A stretch of DNA of 64,000 nucleotides from Gammaproteobacteria bacterium (lineage in GTDB: Bacteria; Pseudomonadota; Gammaproteobacteria; Steroidobacterales; Woeseiaceae), in contig JAHZJK010000011.1 of NCBI GenBank assembly GCA_022600955.1, forward strand, positions 186,001-250,000, in the 5' to 3' direction. Every line of letters begins with the position of its first letter. The first letter of the stretch is position 1. The notes under the pieces were generated by a model, which was not told the DNA's origin, did no database searches, and was given only the letters and a program-made list of their open reading frames with translations. A program made the translations under genes and the position numbers. Positions 33,953-42,694 of this stretch are shown one piece after another.

Positions 33953-34462
33953 GTGAGAGCCCTAGCGACGATCTGTCTATCTTTGCTGTTTGTCGCAGAT
34001 ATTCAAGCATGTACTTTTTACGCACCTAGTTCTCACATGTCTGCGCGGGACCTAGTTTCAGCTTCAAAGTGGATCGCGCTCGCTCGTGTGGAAAAGAAGA
34101 ATGGCGAATCAGACGGCGACGTAACAGTTGAGTTTGAGTTTCGTACGATTGAAATTTTATACGGTCGCGCCGCCAGTACATTTAAGCTCCATGGCTACTC
34201 TAAGGGCGAAAATCCTTTTCCTGTTGGCGATTTCGACGGACACACGGATCCGGCATTTTGGGCCGAATCTAGCTCAAATACTGGCACTACAACACTGTGT
34301 TCGATCTTCGGAGTTTTCGAAGTCGGCGAGACGTATTTGCTAATAGCAACAGAAGAACCAGATTTCAGGGCGTTCGAGAACATTCAGAGTAATGACGACC
34401 TATGGTTGAAAGTTATCCGCCTACTTGTAGAGAGAACCGTTCCAACAGCCGATGGAGTCTAA
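33953..34462 (+). CDS. Hypothetical secreted protein in the cassette array
   Basis: 169 residues from a GTG at 33953 with AAAGG upstream. A signal peptide (residues 1-19) ends before ACTFYAPS, so it is exported; two more Cys are present or nearly so (TTTLCSIFG). The mature part has VEFEFRTIEILYG and ETYLLIATEE, reminiscent of small beta-rich periplasmic proteins. No family is assigned. Confidence 0.62.
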   Translation: MRALATICLSLLFVADIQACTFYAPSSHMSARDLVSASKWIALARVEKKNGESDGDVTVEFEFRTIEILYGRAASTFKLHGYSKGENPFPVGDFDGHTDPAFWAESSSNTGTTTLCSIFGVFEVGETYLLIATEEPDFRAFENIQSNDDLWLKVIRLLVERTVPTADGV

Positions 34463-34484
34463 TGACGCATTCTACCCCTGCTCC

Positions 34485-34563
34485 GACCGTCCGGTTCTGG
34501 CCGAAAGCTGCCGCTGGGCTGTTAAACTAACGACTGACTGCTACTGACCCAAAGCGGACGGTC
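34485..34563 (+). repeat. Cassette palindrome 3
   Basis: 79 bp: GACCGTCCGGTTCTGGCCG at the left, GTTAAACTAACGACTGACTGC in the centre and GACCCAAAGCGGACGGTC at the right. Outer arms pair in 11 of 12 positions. It lies between the secreted-protein gene and the 88-residue membrane protein gene. Confidence 0.85.
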
Positions 34564-34597
34564 GCTAAATCTATGTGGAGAGGAACCGGTATAAGCT

Positions 34598-34864
34598 ATG
34601 GAAGTTCTTATCCTAATTGTTTTACTTGCCGGACTCCCTCGCTCCTTATGGTGCATTCCGGCTTTCTTGCTAATGTGGTCTTTGAGCGGCGCCAGTAGTG
34701 GCGGTGGTAGCGGCGCTGGCGACAATTTCGGATACATGCTGTTGCCGTGGGTTGTTCTCGCTGTTGCGCTGTGGGGAGTCTATTCCAACTTGCGGAAACT
34801 TGATCAGCTTTCGTTTGGTGTCTCTCCATCAAAAGACAACAGAGTTGACGATGAGTCGAAGTGA
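34598..34864 (+). CDS. Small membrane protein in the cassette array
   Basis: 88 residues with two hydrophobic segments (about 3-28 and 47-66) separated by a Gly/Ser loop (GASSGGGSGAGD), then a charged tail. GAGAGGA lies about 14 bases before the ATG. Function unknown. Confidence 0.55.
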   Translation: MEVLILIVLLAGLPRSLWCIPAFLLMWSLSGASSGGGSGAGDNFGYMLLPWVVLAVALWGVYSNLRKLDQLSFGVSPSKDNRVDDESK

Positions 34865-34872
34865 CTTTGCCA

Positions 34873-34995
34873 GAGGCCGCTTCTGGCCGCTAGCAGAATG
34901 TCGCCAGGCTTAACATCGAGCGACCGCTTCACCCTGCATACCTGCCGCTCACACAAATTGAGGTACGATGGCTGCTGCTGACCCAAAGCGGACAC
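34873..34995 (+). repeat. Cassette palindrome 4, enlarged
   Basis: 123 bp: left arm GAGGCCGCTTCTGGCCGC, right arm CTGACCCAAAGCGGACACTC, but with about 40 bp extra and a degenerate centre (CTTAACATC). It is the most divergent full copy. Confidence 0.7.
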
Positions 34996-35025
34996 TCCCA
35001 CTTCTTGGCACGAAAACGGTAATCA

Positions 35026-35349
35026 ATGGCAACAAAGACTGTATGGCGCTGGATCAATAAGATTGGAATGATCATTGGCGCGGTCGCATTGATGTTGCTG
35101 TTTTTTCAGATTGCACCGTGGCTTGATACTAAGCCGATTCACGATCTGCCGGTTGGCGTAGCTGCTCCTGAGTGGGCCCAGTCGTTTCACACCAAACGTG
35201 GCGGAGACTTAGCGTTTCACGAATTCGGGACGATCACTGAAGAGCCAGTCCGAGCTACGATCTTGTTCGGTGGCTTAGTACTCATATTCGTGTACTTATT
35301 GTTGGCTGAACGTTGGTTTAAGCGGGCACGTACACTAGAAAACAACTAG
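35026..35349 (+). CDS. Hypothetical two-span membrane protein in the cassette array
   Basis: 107 residues. Spans at about residues 13-31 and 80-97 surround a periplasmic-type loop with DLPVGVAAPEW and FHEFGTITEEP. The ATG follows palindrome 4 by 30 bases. No family is recognised. It is the last plus-strand gene of the array and is followed by a collapsed palindrome. Confidence 0.58.
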   Translation: MATKTVWRWINKIGMIIGAVALMLLFFQIAPWLDTKPIHDLPVGVAAPEWAQSFHTKRGGDLAFHEFGTITEEPVRATILFGGLVLIFVYLLLAERWFKRARTLENN

Positions 35350-35354
35350 CTGGC

Positions 35355-35386
35355 GACCGTCTGCTTTTGGCCGTTTGCGGACGGTC
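35355..35386 (+). repeat. Cassette palindrome 5, collapsed
   Basis: 32 bp: GACCGTCTGCTTTTGGCCG followed directly by GCGGACGGTC. It has the left and right ends of the family but lacks the centre, so it looks like an internal deletion that leaves a short hairpin. Confidence 0.65.
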
Positions 35387-35407
35387 ACCACTTAACAGAA
35401 ACAGGCA

Positions 35408-35444
35408 ATCGAGCGGCTGGTTTCGGGAGAAGCAGCCGCTCGAT
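35408..35444 (-). terminator. Perfect 12-bp hairpin after the MBL gene
   Basis: ATCGAGCGGCTG and CAGCCGCTCGAT pair perfectly around 13 bases. It lies 78 bp past the stop of the minus-strand MBL gene and faces the end of the cassette array. The following T content is modest, so termination strength is uncertain. Confidence 0.55.
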
Positions 35445-35521
35445 CTGGGCGTCAGGAAAATCAGCTTGTCTTATCCCGCGCCAAATCGGAAAAGGGAACC
35501 GACGCCAGTAACCAGCAGCAT

Positions 35522-36967
35522 TTACCGACTAGCCTGAAACTCCTCCCGGCTCAGTGCTTTTTCCAGAGATTCAGCCGTTCCTGGTTTCGGGCTGTGCGCC
35601 GATACGATTTGTTTCACGCTCAGTCCGTTGCGTGCGAGTGCCTTGGCGAAAGTCTTCGTTGACGTGACAGCCGGCGGCACAGGACCGACGCGTGGCATCG
35701 CGAAGTGATCTGCCTCAAACAGGATTCCTTCTTGCGGAAGCCATGCAACCAGCAGGTGCTCCGTATGTGCTGTTGGTCCTATGTCGATGACCTCAATCTC
35801 GCGGCCATTCGCCTCGAGCGTCATTTTCTTGTTGACCAGTTTGAGATCAAGGTTCTCGCCATCCGTCGCGGCGCGACGAGCAATTCGTTCATGAGACTCG
35901 GCAGCGATTATCGTCGCACCCTCTTCTTCGTAAGCTGCTACGCCCAAAACATGATCAAAATGATGGTGCGTCAGCATGCCATAGCGAATCGGTTTCTCAC
36001 CAACAACTTCGCGCAATGATTCGATCCGATCCGGAATGCCGGCAGTTCCGCCTGCCGCAAAAATGTACTCGCCCATATCGACAAACATCGCATAGGTTCC
36101 GTTTCCGCCAATCAGCCAGACACCGTCGTCAAGCTCCTGCCGCGTTAAAGGGTCTGGCTGCACTTCCGGAATTGACACGAGCGCCGCCGGAACCTCCAGC
36201 AACTTGTCCATCGGCTCATTAATGCGCACGGACTTGATTGACCGCTCCAGGTTAACGTCGCCATTCAAGTAAAGTGTGAATGACTCGTTGTACGGCACCT
36301 CGCCTTTCACGACGTAGTCGTCAAACCGGTACTCGACAAGTCCGAAGCCCGGAAACACGCGTTCGCTGCGACGCAAGAAGTTCGTGCCCTTCTCGAAGTA
36401 GAGGCTGATCGCTGGCCCAACGGTCATCGAAAACCCGATGACGTTGTAGTCAACATCATCAATACGGGTGTCCCCAAGATAGTGTGCGTTTGCCTCTCGG
36501 TCCTTCAATGTTCGCAACAACAACGCTGGCGTAACCCGTACGAACGGACCGGACGTTGTATCAAAGTCCGGCTCCGCAATTTTCGCAACTGTTCCTGCGC
36601 GAAGGTTAAGCTGGTAACTCTGTTCGCCGTTGATAATCGTCGTGTTGTGGTTTTCGAAGCCGCCTCCCGAACCCTTGTTGCTCGTCATGAAGATGCTGTT
36701 TTCAAGATCGAGTGCGTCAGTACTGTCAGCGACCGAGGTATCCCAGGGCGCATCCGTACCGCGACTCTGGTCAACAGAGTGATTTACAGTGTGCGTTTCA
36801 ATGATCAGGGTTTGCAGTTCGTCGAGCAAAGCGTCACCGCCATGTGCCGTGATTGCAGCATCAATGATCGCCTTTGCCTTGTCAGTATTGATCTCGGTGA
36901 AGTTTTCAGCATGTGCAATGCTTGCCGACAGTGCGCCCAGCAGCGCCAAGGACAGTAGTTTTCTCAT
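35522..36967 (-). CDS. Secreted MBL-fold metallohydrolase
   Basis: 481 residues from the ATG at 36967, which has GGGGAG upstream and opens a signal peptide ending in AHA. The C-terminal half carries the metallo-beta-lactamase metal site THHHFDHVLG, then the later ligands TAHTEHL, FEADH and the final SAHSPKP. The N-terminal half (about residues 25-280) is a separate beta-rich domain. It should hydrolyse an ester, thioester or amide in the periplasm; the substrate is unknown. Single gene, start region facing the broken subtilase gene. Confidence 0.83.
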   Translation of the reverse strand: MRKLLSLALLGALSASIAHAENFTEINTDKAKAIIDAAITAHGGDALLDELQTLIIETHTVNHSVDQSRGTDAPWDTSVADSTDALDLENSIFMTSNKGSGGGFENHNTTIINGEQSYQLNLRAGTVAKIAEPDFDTTSGPFVRVTPALLLRTLKDREANAHYLGDTRIDDVDYNVIGFSMTVGPAISLYFEKGTNFLRRSERVFPGFGLVEYRFDDYVVKGEVPYNESFTLYLNGDVNLERSIKSVRINEPMDKLLEVPAALVSIPEVQPDPLTRQELDDGVWLIGGNGTYAMFVDMGEYIFAAGGTAGIPDRIESLREVVGEKPIRYGMLTHHHFDHVLGVAAYEEEGATIIAAESHERIARRAATDGENLDLKLVNKKMTLEANGREIEVIDIGPTAHTEHLLVAWLPQEGILFEADHFAMPRVGPVPPAVTSTKTFAKALARNGLSVKQIVSAHSPKPGTAESLEKALSREEFQASR

Positions 36968-37214
36968 ATTTCTCCCCATTTGTGATGCGTCGGGACGAAT
37001 CCACGACGCGTGTGGGAGATTAGTGCGACCAGGGCGGCGCAAGTGCCTGAAGATACGACGAACCGGCCTGCAGACGCGACGAACGGTTCATCGGTGTGGC
37101 CAGGTGCGTTGGAACTGCACCAGATACCAAAGAGCTAGCCCCCGGCAGGGCCGGTATGCCGCCAGTCACGCTGATAGGGTAAGCGCTGCCAATGACTCCA
37201 GTTAGAGGCACCCA

Positions 37215-39206
37215 TTATTGCACCGGCTCGTCGTCATTAAGGAAAAATTCGGTCTCTTCATTGCCATCAAGCAAAGACTTGGCGCGGACGCCATCCGTCC
37301 ACATGTAGCCTTTCGCCGAAATTCCGCCGCCAGTCCACATGTAACCTTTCGCAGAAACACCACCATCCGTCCACATATAGCCATTCGCCGTAACGCCATT
37401 ATCATCAGTGAATGCCGCGCCACTCGCCCAGTTGAGTCCGCCGTCAAACAGGTAGGCAGCACCCCACAAGTCATCGCCCCACAAAATCGCCGTGTCTTCG
37501 ATAAGAACCGTATTGCTTTCCGTATCAAATAGCATGAGCGGTGACAGTGCTTCGCCGGCAACCACACCACTATCGTTGAGTGCTGCTTCTGCATTCAGGA
37601 GCCCGGCACCGGACTCTGTCGGATCCGCATCAATCTTGTACGCGGAGCGCATCAGGCGAGCTTTTACAGTTGCGGGACTCAATGTCGGATCTTTGTCGAG
37701 CATTAAAGCAACGGCAGCACTCACAATAGGCGTCGCCATGCTGGTTCCCGACATTTCCAGATAAACCGCATCGTCGCTGCAGCCATTCTTCTTACAACTT
37801 TTGAGACGGCTCTTCAGCAATTGTCCAAGCTTCGAGTTCTTGGTAGCTGCCCCAATAACTCGGTTCCCTGGTGCAAGCAGATCCGGCTTCAGAACCAGGT
37901 CGCCAATAGTAGGGCCCTGTGAAGAAAAGGATGAGACATAGTCGTCGCTATGATCCAGGCCAGTAGCATTGTCCGTCAATGAGCCGACGGTAATGACCTT
38001 TCTGGAGTTTCCTGGACTCGTTACGGTCATACTGCCCTCGTAGCCTTCGTTGCCCGCGGCAACAACGACAACCATTCCGGCGTCCCAAAGGTTTTCGACT
38101 GCGAGTACCAGTGGGTCTGTCGCGTTGGACTCGGAAATACCTTTGCCGAGCGACAGGTTGACGACCCGGATGTCAAAATACGGTCCGTAGGACAGCAGCC
38201 AGTCGAGCGCCGCCATGACATCCGACATCGAGCCTTGGCCATTTTCATCGAGAACCTACAGCGCCAGGACCTTGGCCCCGGTTGCCGATCCTTTGAAATG
38301 TGCGTCTGACTCAACACCGCTACCACTGAGCAGGCCCGCAACGTGCGTGCCGTGTCCAAACCCATCCTCACGTGCGCTGCTGCTCTGTGCAACAACCTGA
38401 CCGTTGACGATTTCGGGAATCGGATACGCACCGTTCAAGAAAGAATACTGGAAAATGCTGTCGCTCAGGTCTGCGTGCTTCGAGACACCGGTATCAAGTA
38501 CTGCGATACCAACGTTCGATCCCGCGTAACCCGCATTGATCGATCCTGATGCAGGAATATTCGCCGCCAGCCTTGAAGCAACAGAGGTTGCAGACATTTC
38601 GTCATCAAGTGACAGCCAGTCAACATTCTCATCGGTCGCCAGGCTCTCCAGCGATGCGACCGGAATACTCACGGCGCGCATATCAAGATGATCGTAGCTT
38701 CGAATAACCTCGCCACCCAGTTCCGCGACGAGTTCATCGTCGAATAGTTCCGGATGCTGGTCATAACGAACCACCAACTCCGCATTACCGCTGGCACCTG
38801 CCGCCAGCAAAGCCGCTACCGGACCGCTCATTTTGTCGCGCGGCGCGACGGGTGTTGATGCCTGGCTGTCGCTCTTGACAACATTTGCGATTGTGCTCGC
38901 AGACTGTGGAGGACCGACCAGCGTTGCAGCAGCATTCGTAGCTTCTTGCTGCATCGCCTGAGGCACCCAGTCCGATGACGTGTCAATCATGTCAGTTGCC
39001 GAAGCCGCAATTTCGGTAGTCGCTGATCGCGAGATACCTGCCGAATCGGATACAGCCGCCGCTACCGGAGTTGCGGCAGTGATAGCAGCATCAACGCTTC
39101 TTTCATCCGATTGATGAAGGACCAACATCATGCTGATCGCTGCAGCCAGCGTCAGGAGTTTGCCGTTGTGCTTCATGATTGAACTCGCTTTCGTTTGTGT
39201 ATTCAT
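37215..39206 (-). pseudogene. Subtilisin-like serine protease (S8) broken by one amber codon
   Basis: The frame from the ATG at 39206 (AGGA upstream) to 37215 is 664 codons with one in-frame TAG at 38256-38258. Before it: signal-like N-terminus, prodomain, IAVLDTGVSKH (catalytic Asp) and FGHGTHVAG (His). After it: VVNLSLGKG, AAGNEG and GTSMATP (catalytic Ser), then a tail with three GYMWT repeats. The stop falls in the conserved stretch that usually reads Ala-Leu-Lys-Val, so a Lys codon AAG probably became TAG. Without read-through no active protease forms. The frame stays open for 62 codons past the TAA at 37215. Confidence 0.82.
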
Positions 39207-39222
39207 CGTCATCATCCTCGTC

Positions 39223-42200
39223 TCAGCCTGCGCTCGTGATACGCAGTGGAGATTCTTGCCCGTCTGCGTGAGGCGAGAATTTGCGTAGGTTTCCAGTGCG
39301 ACGTGCACGGAAAAGTAGTGAAGTGGATTCGATCGTATTGTCTTCCGGCTCGAAGCTTGCGATCGCGTCATTTGGACCCAGCATCCCGACCCATGCATTG
39401 CGGCGTTTCTTCGCTTCATACATGAGGCCATCGGCAAGGCTGATAATCTGGTCAAGACTGGATTCATCCGGGTTGGAGCGGAACAGCGGATACGCGGCGA
39501 ATCCGATCGAACACGTGGTGCGTACAATCTGGCCGTCACTCAGAGTGAAGTTGCTGCCAGCGATGCTGGAGCGAATGCGCTCTGCGAGCCACTCAGCCTC
39601 ATCCGGCTTCGTCTGCTTGGCGATCACTACGAACTCATCGCCACCCCAGCGGATAACAAAGTCTGAGCGGCGGCAAATACCCAGCAATACATCGCGCAAT
39701 TGCAGCAGCATTTCATCACCAGCGGCATGGCCGTAGGTGTCGTTGATCGGCTTGAAATTATCGAGATCGATCATCATGAAGACCATCTCTGATATGTCAC
39801 TTGTATCGACCCCGAGGCGCTCGTTGCCCAGCCTGCGCTGGACCAGGTCCACATCACGCGAGACTTCCTCGAACACGAAACGTCGATTGCGAAGCCCGGT
39901 CAGCGGGTCACTCAAGCTGCTTTCCTGCAGTGCCTTGTTGAGAACTTTCAGCTGCTTGTTGCGGTCCAGCAGAGTCTCGGTACGTGAGCTCACCTCATGT
40001 TCAAGCCGCTGGCTGTATTCCTCTTCACGACGAATCCTGCGTCGATGTCCGAACCACAAGCCTGCAACAACCTGTGCCAGTAGTGCGACATAGCCGAGGT
40101 ATGCCCACCAGGTATCCCAGGGCGCGGCAGCGACTTTAATCGGCACAGCAAAGCCTGCTTCGTTCCAGACACCTTCGCTGTTGGCCGCTCTGACGCGTAA
40201 CAGGTAGGTGCCGTCGTTCAAATCCGTGTAGGTTGCGCGACGGCGATTGCCGAGGTCAATCCAGTCTTTGTCAAAACCTTCCAGCTTGTACATGTAGCGA
40301 TTTTGCTCTGGTGCAGCGAAATCCATTGCCGCAAACTCAAAAGTTACGTTGTCGTCCTTCCAGCTCAACTCGACAGTTTCCGAGTCATCAACAGGCAGAT
40401 CGGACTTCGTCGATTCACCGCCCCGGAAGAACCCTGTGAGAGCGACGACCGGTATCACCGTGGAAGCGCGAACGTCATCCGGATTGAAAGCGTTGAATCC
40501 GTTGTGGCCACCGAAAAACAACTCTCCAGAGTCGCCGCGGTAGTGCGCGCCGAAGTTAAACTCTTCCGACTGCAGACCATCAGTCCGGTGCAGGTTCTTG
40601 ATCTCACCGGTATCTGGTTTGTAACGACTAATGCCGTAGTTCGTGCTCATCCAGATCCAGCCACTGTTGTCGAACTGGACACCGTAAACAACGTCGTTTG
40701 AGAGGCCGTCTTTCTCAGACACGTTTGCAAATGAGATCGACTCCGGCGCCTTGCTGTCCCCGACAACACGATCAAGCCCGCCGCCCTGGGTACCGACCCA
40801 GACAGCACCATCTGCATCGACATTTACCGAATAGACCGTATCGGCTGCCAGTGACCTGATGTCTTCGGGGTCATGAGAAAAGTGCTGGAAGCTCTGTGTC
40901 TCGCGGTCGAACAGATTCAGACCGCCCGCATCCGTACCTATCCACATATCACCGTTTGTATCTTCGGCGAAACTCGTGATGCGGTTGCTGCTAATCGAAC
41001 CTGGATTATCAGGATTCGTCTTGAAGTGCTGAAATTCTCCGCTGGCAGGGTTGTAGCGGCTGATTCCGCCGCCGAATGTTCCGACCCATACCAGTCCAGC
41101 GCGGTCTTCGTACATCGTCATGATGCCATTCGCGCTTAGTCCACTTGCATCGTCAGCCACATGCCGAAAATCTGTTGTGGTTCCGGACTCGGGGTTGATG
41201 CGAGTAATGCCATTCATCATCGTACCGACCCAGATGTTGCCGCTGCGATCGGCCATCAGGCTCATCACACGATCACCGGCGATCTGGTGCTCGCCGCTCG
41301 CATCGGCCCGGTACTTCGTTATCTCGCCGCTGCTGCGGTTGATCGCGTTCAGACCATCGCCAAATGTGCCCAGCCACAAGGTGCCAGCACCATCGTCGAC
41401 GAACGCCATTACGTTTGCCTGTTTGCTGCTGTCAGCGGATACGGCTTTGGCAGGTTCGTAGCCATAGAACCACGACCGGGGATTCCATTTGTTTACGCCT
41501 TGCGACTTGGTGCCGATCCAGAGCAGGCCAGTGCGATCCTGGTAAATGGATGAGATGTCATTGTCGCTGAGGCTCGACGCGTCTTCGCTGTCAGTCGCGT
41601 AGCGCACGACTGCACCGCTGCTTCGATTCACCAGGTTCAGGCCAGCTGTTGTACCAACCCAGAGGCGCTCGGCATTGTCTTCGAATATCGCAGATACGTG
41701 GTCACCAGACAGGGTTTCCGCATCATTCTCGGCGTGTGTGTAGTGCGCAAAGACCTGCGTATCACTGTCGAAGCGCACCAGCCCACCGCCGAAAGTACCG
41801 ACCCAAATCTGGCCGTCGCTGTCCTTCTGGATTGCACGCACGCTGTGTTCGCCGATAGGACCAAGCGACTGCGTAACGCTGGTAACAGTGTTCGTTTCGG
41901 TATCGATTCGGACGAGCCCGTGATCGCCACCAACCCACAGGTCTGATTGCCCACCAGGCTGAATGGCGAAAATCGTACCGGATGCATCTACTGCACCGAA
42001 ATCGATATGCGTGAAGCTTCCTGTTTTGGGATCAAAGCGATCCAGTCCAGCGCCGCGAGTGCCGATCCAGATATTTCCATCTGCCCCGACATGCAATGTC
42101 CGTATGACGTTGCTGGATACACTGTTTGATTCTGCCGGGTCATGGCGAAACGAAACAACCTTGCCGGACGAACGGTCGAGATTTGCCAGGCCGCCGCCAT

Positions 42201-42561
42201 TAGTCGCAAGCCAGAGACTGCCGTCCTTGCCCTCAACCACGTCAAAAATAAAATCATTACTCAGGGCCGCAGCGTTGCCACGCTCGCGCTTGTAGTGCCG
42301 GAACTCATAACCGTCATAGCTGTTCAGGCCATTCTCGGTTGCGAACCACATCCAGCCATCAGAGTCTTGCAGAACGCTCAGAACATTACTCTGAGAAAGG
42401 CCATCGTTAAGCGTCAGGTGGCCGAATCGCATAGGATGACTGGCATCTGTCTCTGCCTTGGCCGCCGGCGCCATCGAAGCCACCAGAAGCAACACTGCAC
42501 ATATACACGCCAGATCACGCCACGCCGTTCTTTTTAAACCTGCTTTAGTCATTGCGCCCAT
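39223..42561 (-). CDS. Sensor diguanylate cyclase with beta-propeller input
   Basis: 1112 residues. A signal-like N-terminus leads into two-component-regulator propeller repeats (about residues 45-690, repeated WIGT and WVGT strands), a Y_Y_Y domain (about 700-760), one membrane span (about 770-790), a coiled segment and a GGDEF domain. GGDEF is intact at 973-977 and an RxxD inhibitory site (RRSD) lies five residues before WGGDEF. It should make c-di-GMP in response to a periplasmic signal. It ends 16 bp before the subtilase gene start. Confidence 0.88.
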   Translation of the reverse strand: MGAMTKAGLKRTAWRDLACICAVLLLVASMAPAAKAETDASHPMRFGHLTLNDGLSQSNVLSVLQDSDGWMWFATENGLNSYDGYEFRHYKRERGNAAALSNDFIFDVVEGKDGSLWLATNGGGLANLDRSSGKVVSFRHDPAESNSVSSNVIRTLHVGADGNIWIGTRGAGLDRFDPKTGSFTHIDFGAVDASGTIFAIQPGGQSDLWVGGDHGLVRIDTETNTVTSVTQSLGPIGEHSVRAIQKDSDGQIWVGTFGGGLVRFDSDTQVFAHYTHAENDAETLSGDHVSAIFEDNAERLWVGTTAGLNLVNRSSGAVVRYATDSEDASSLSDNDISSIYQDRTGLLWIGTKSQGVNKWNPRSWFYGYEPAKAVSADSSKQANVMAFVDDGAGTLWLGTFGDGLNAINRSSGEITKYRADASGEHQIAGDRVMSLMADRSGNIWVGTMMNGITRINPESGTTTDFRHVADDASGLSANGIMTMYEDRAGLVWVGTFGGGISRYNPASGEFQHFKTNPDNPGSISSNRITSFAEDTNGDMWIGTDAGGLNLFDRETQSFQHFSHDPEDIRSLAADTVYSVNVDADGAVWVGTQGGGLDRVVGDSKAPESISFANVSEKDGLSNDVVYGVQFDNSGWIWMSTNYGISRYKPDTGEIKNLHRTDGLQSEEFNFGAHYRGDSGELFFGGHNGFNAFNPDDVRASTVIPVVALTGFFRGGESTKSDLPVDDSETVELSWKDDNVTFEFAAMDFAAPEQNRYMYKLEGFDKDWIDLGNRRRATYTDLNDGTYLLRVRAANSEGVWNEAGFAVPIKVAAAPWDTWWAYLGYVALLAQVVAGLWFGHRRRIRREEEYSQRLEHEVSSRTETLLDRNKQLKVLNKALQESSLSDPLTGLRNRRFVFEEVSRDVDLVQRRLGNERLGVDTSDISEMVFMMIDLDNFKPINDTYGHAAGDEMLLQLRDVLLGICRRSDFVIRWGGDEFVVIAKQTKPDEAEWLAERIRSSIAGSNFTLSDGQIVRTTCSIGFAAYPLFRSNPDESSLDQIISLADGLMYEAKKRRNAWVGMLGPNDAIASFEPEDNTIESTSLLFRARRTGNLRKFSPHADGQESPLRITSAG

Positions 42562-42670
42562 GTAGCTCTGCCCTAGGATTCAGGCATCTATTAGGCGGGA
42601 TAAGGGATTTTGGCGCGCAGACAAGGGCACGGCGGGCCGGCGGAAAAGTGTGACGCAGTTCAAATAATGA

Positions 42671-42685
42671 CCCGGTTAAACCGGG
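42671..42685 (-). terminator. Hairpin after the REC-GGDEF-EAL gene
   Basis: CCCGGT and ACCGGG pair around a three-base loop nine bases past the stop of the EAL gene, with ATTATTTG following on the minus strand. A plausible but weak terminator. Confidence 0.45.
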
Positions 42686-42694
42686 CCAGATTAC

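Noticed and set aside
38256-38258. Reassigned TAG codon
   Set aside because: Other genes in the window end normally with TAG, and only this gene has it inside; a point mutation is simpler.
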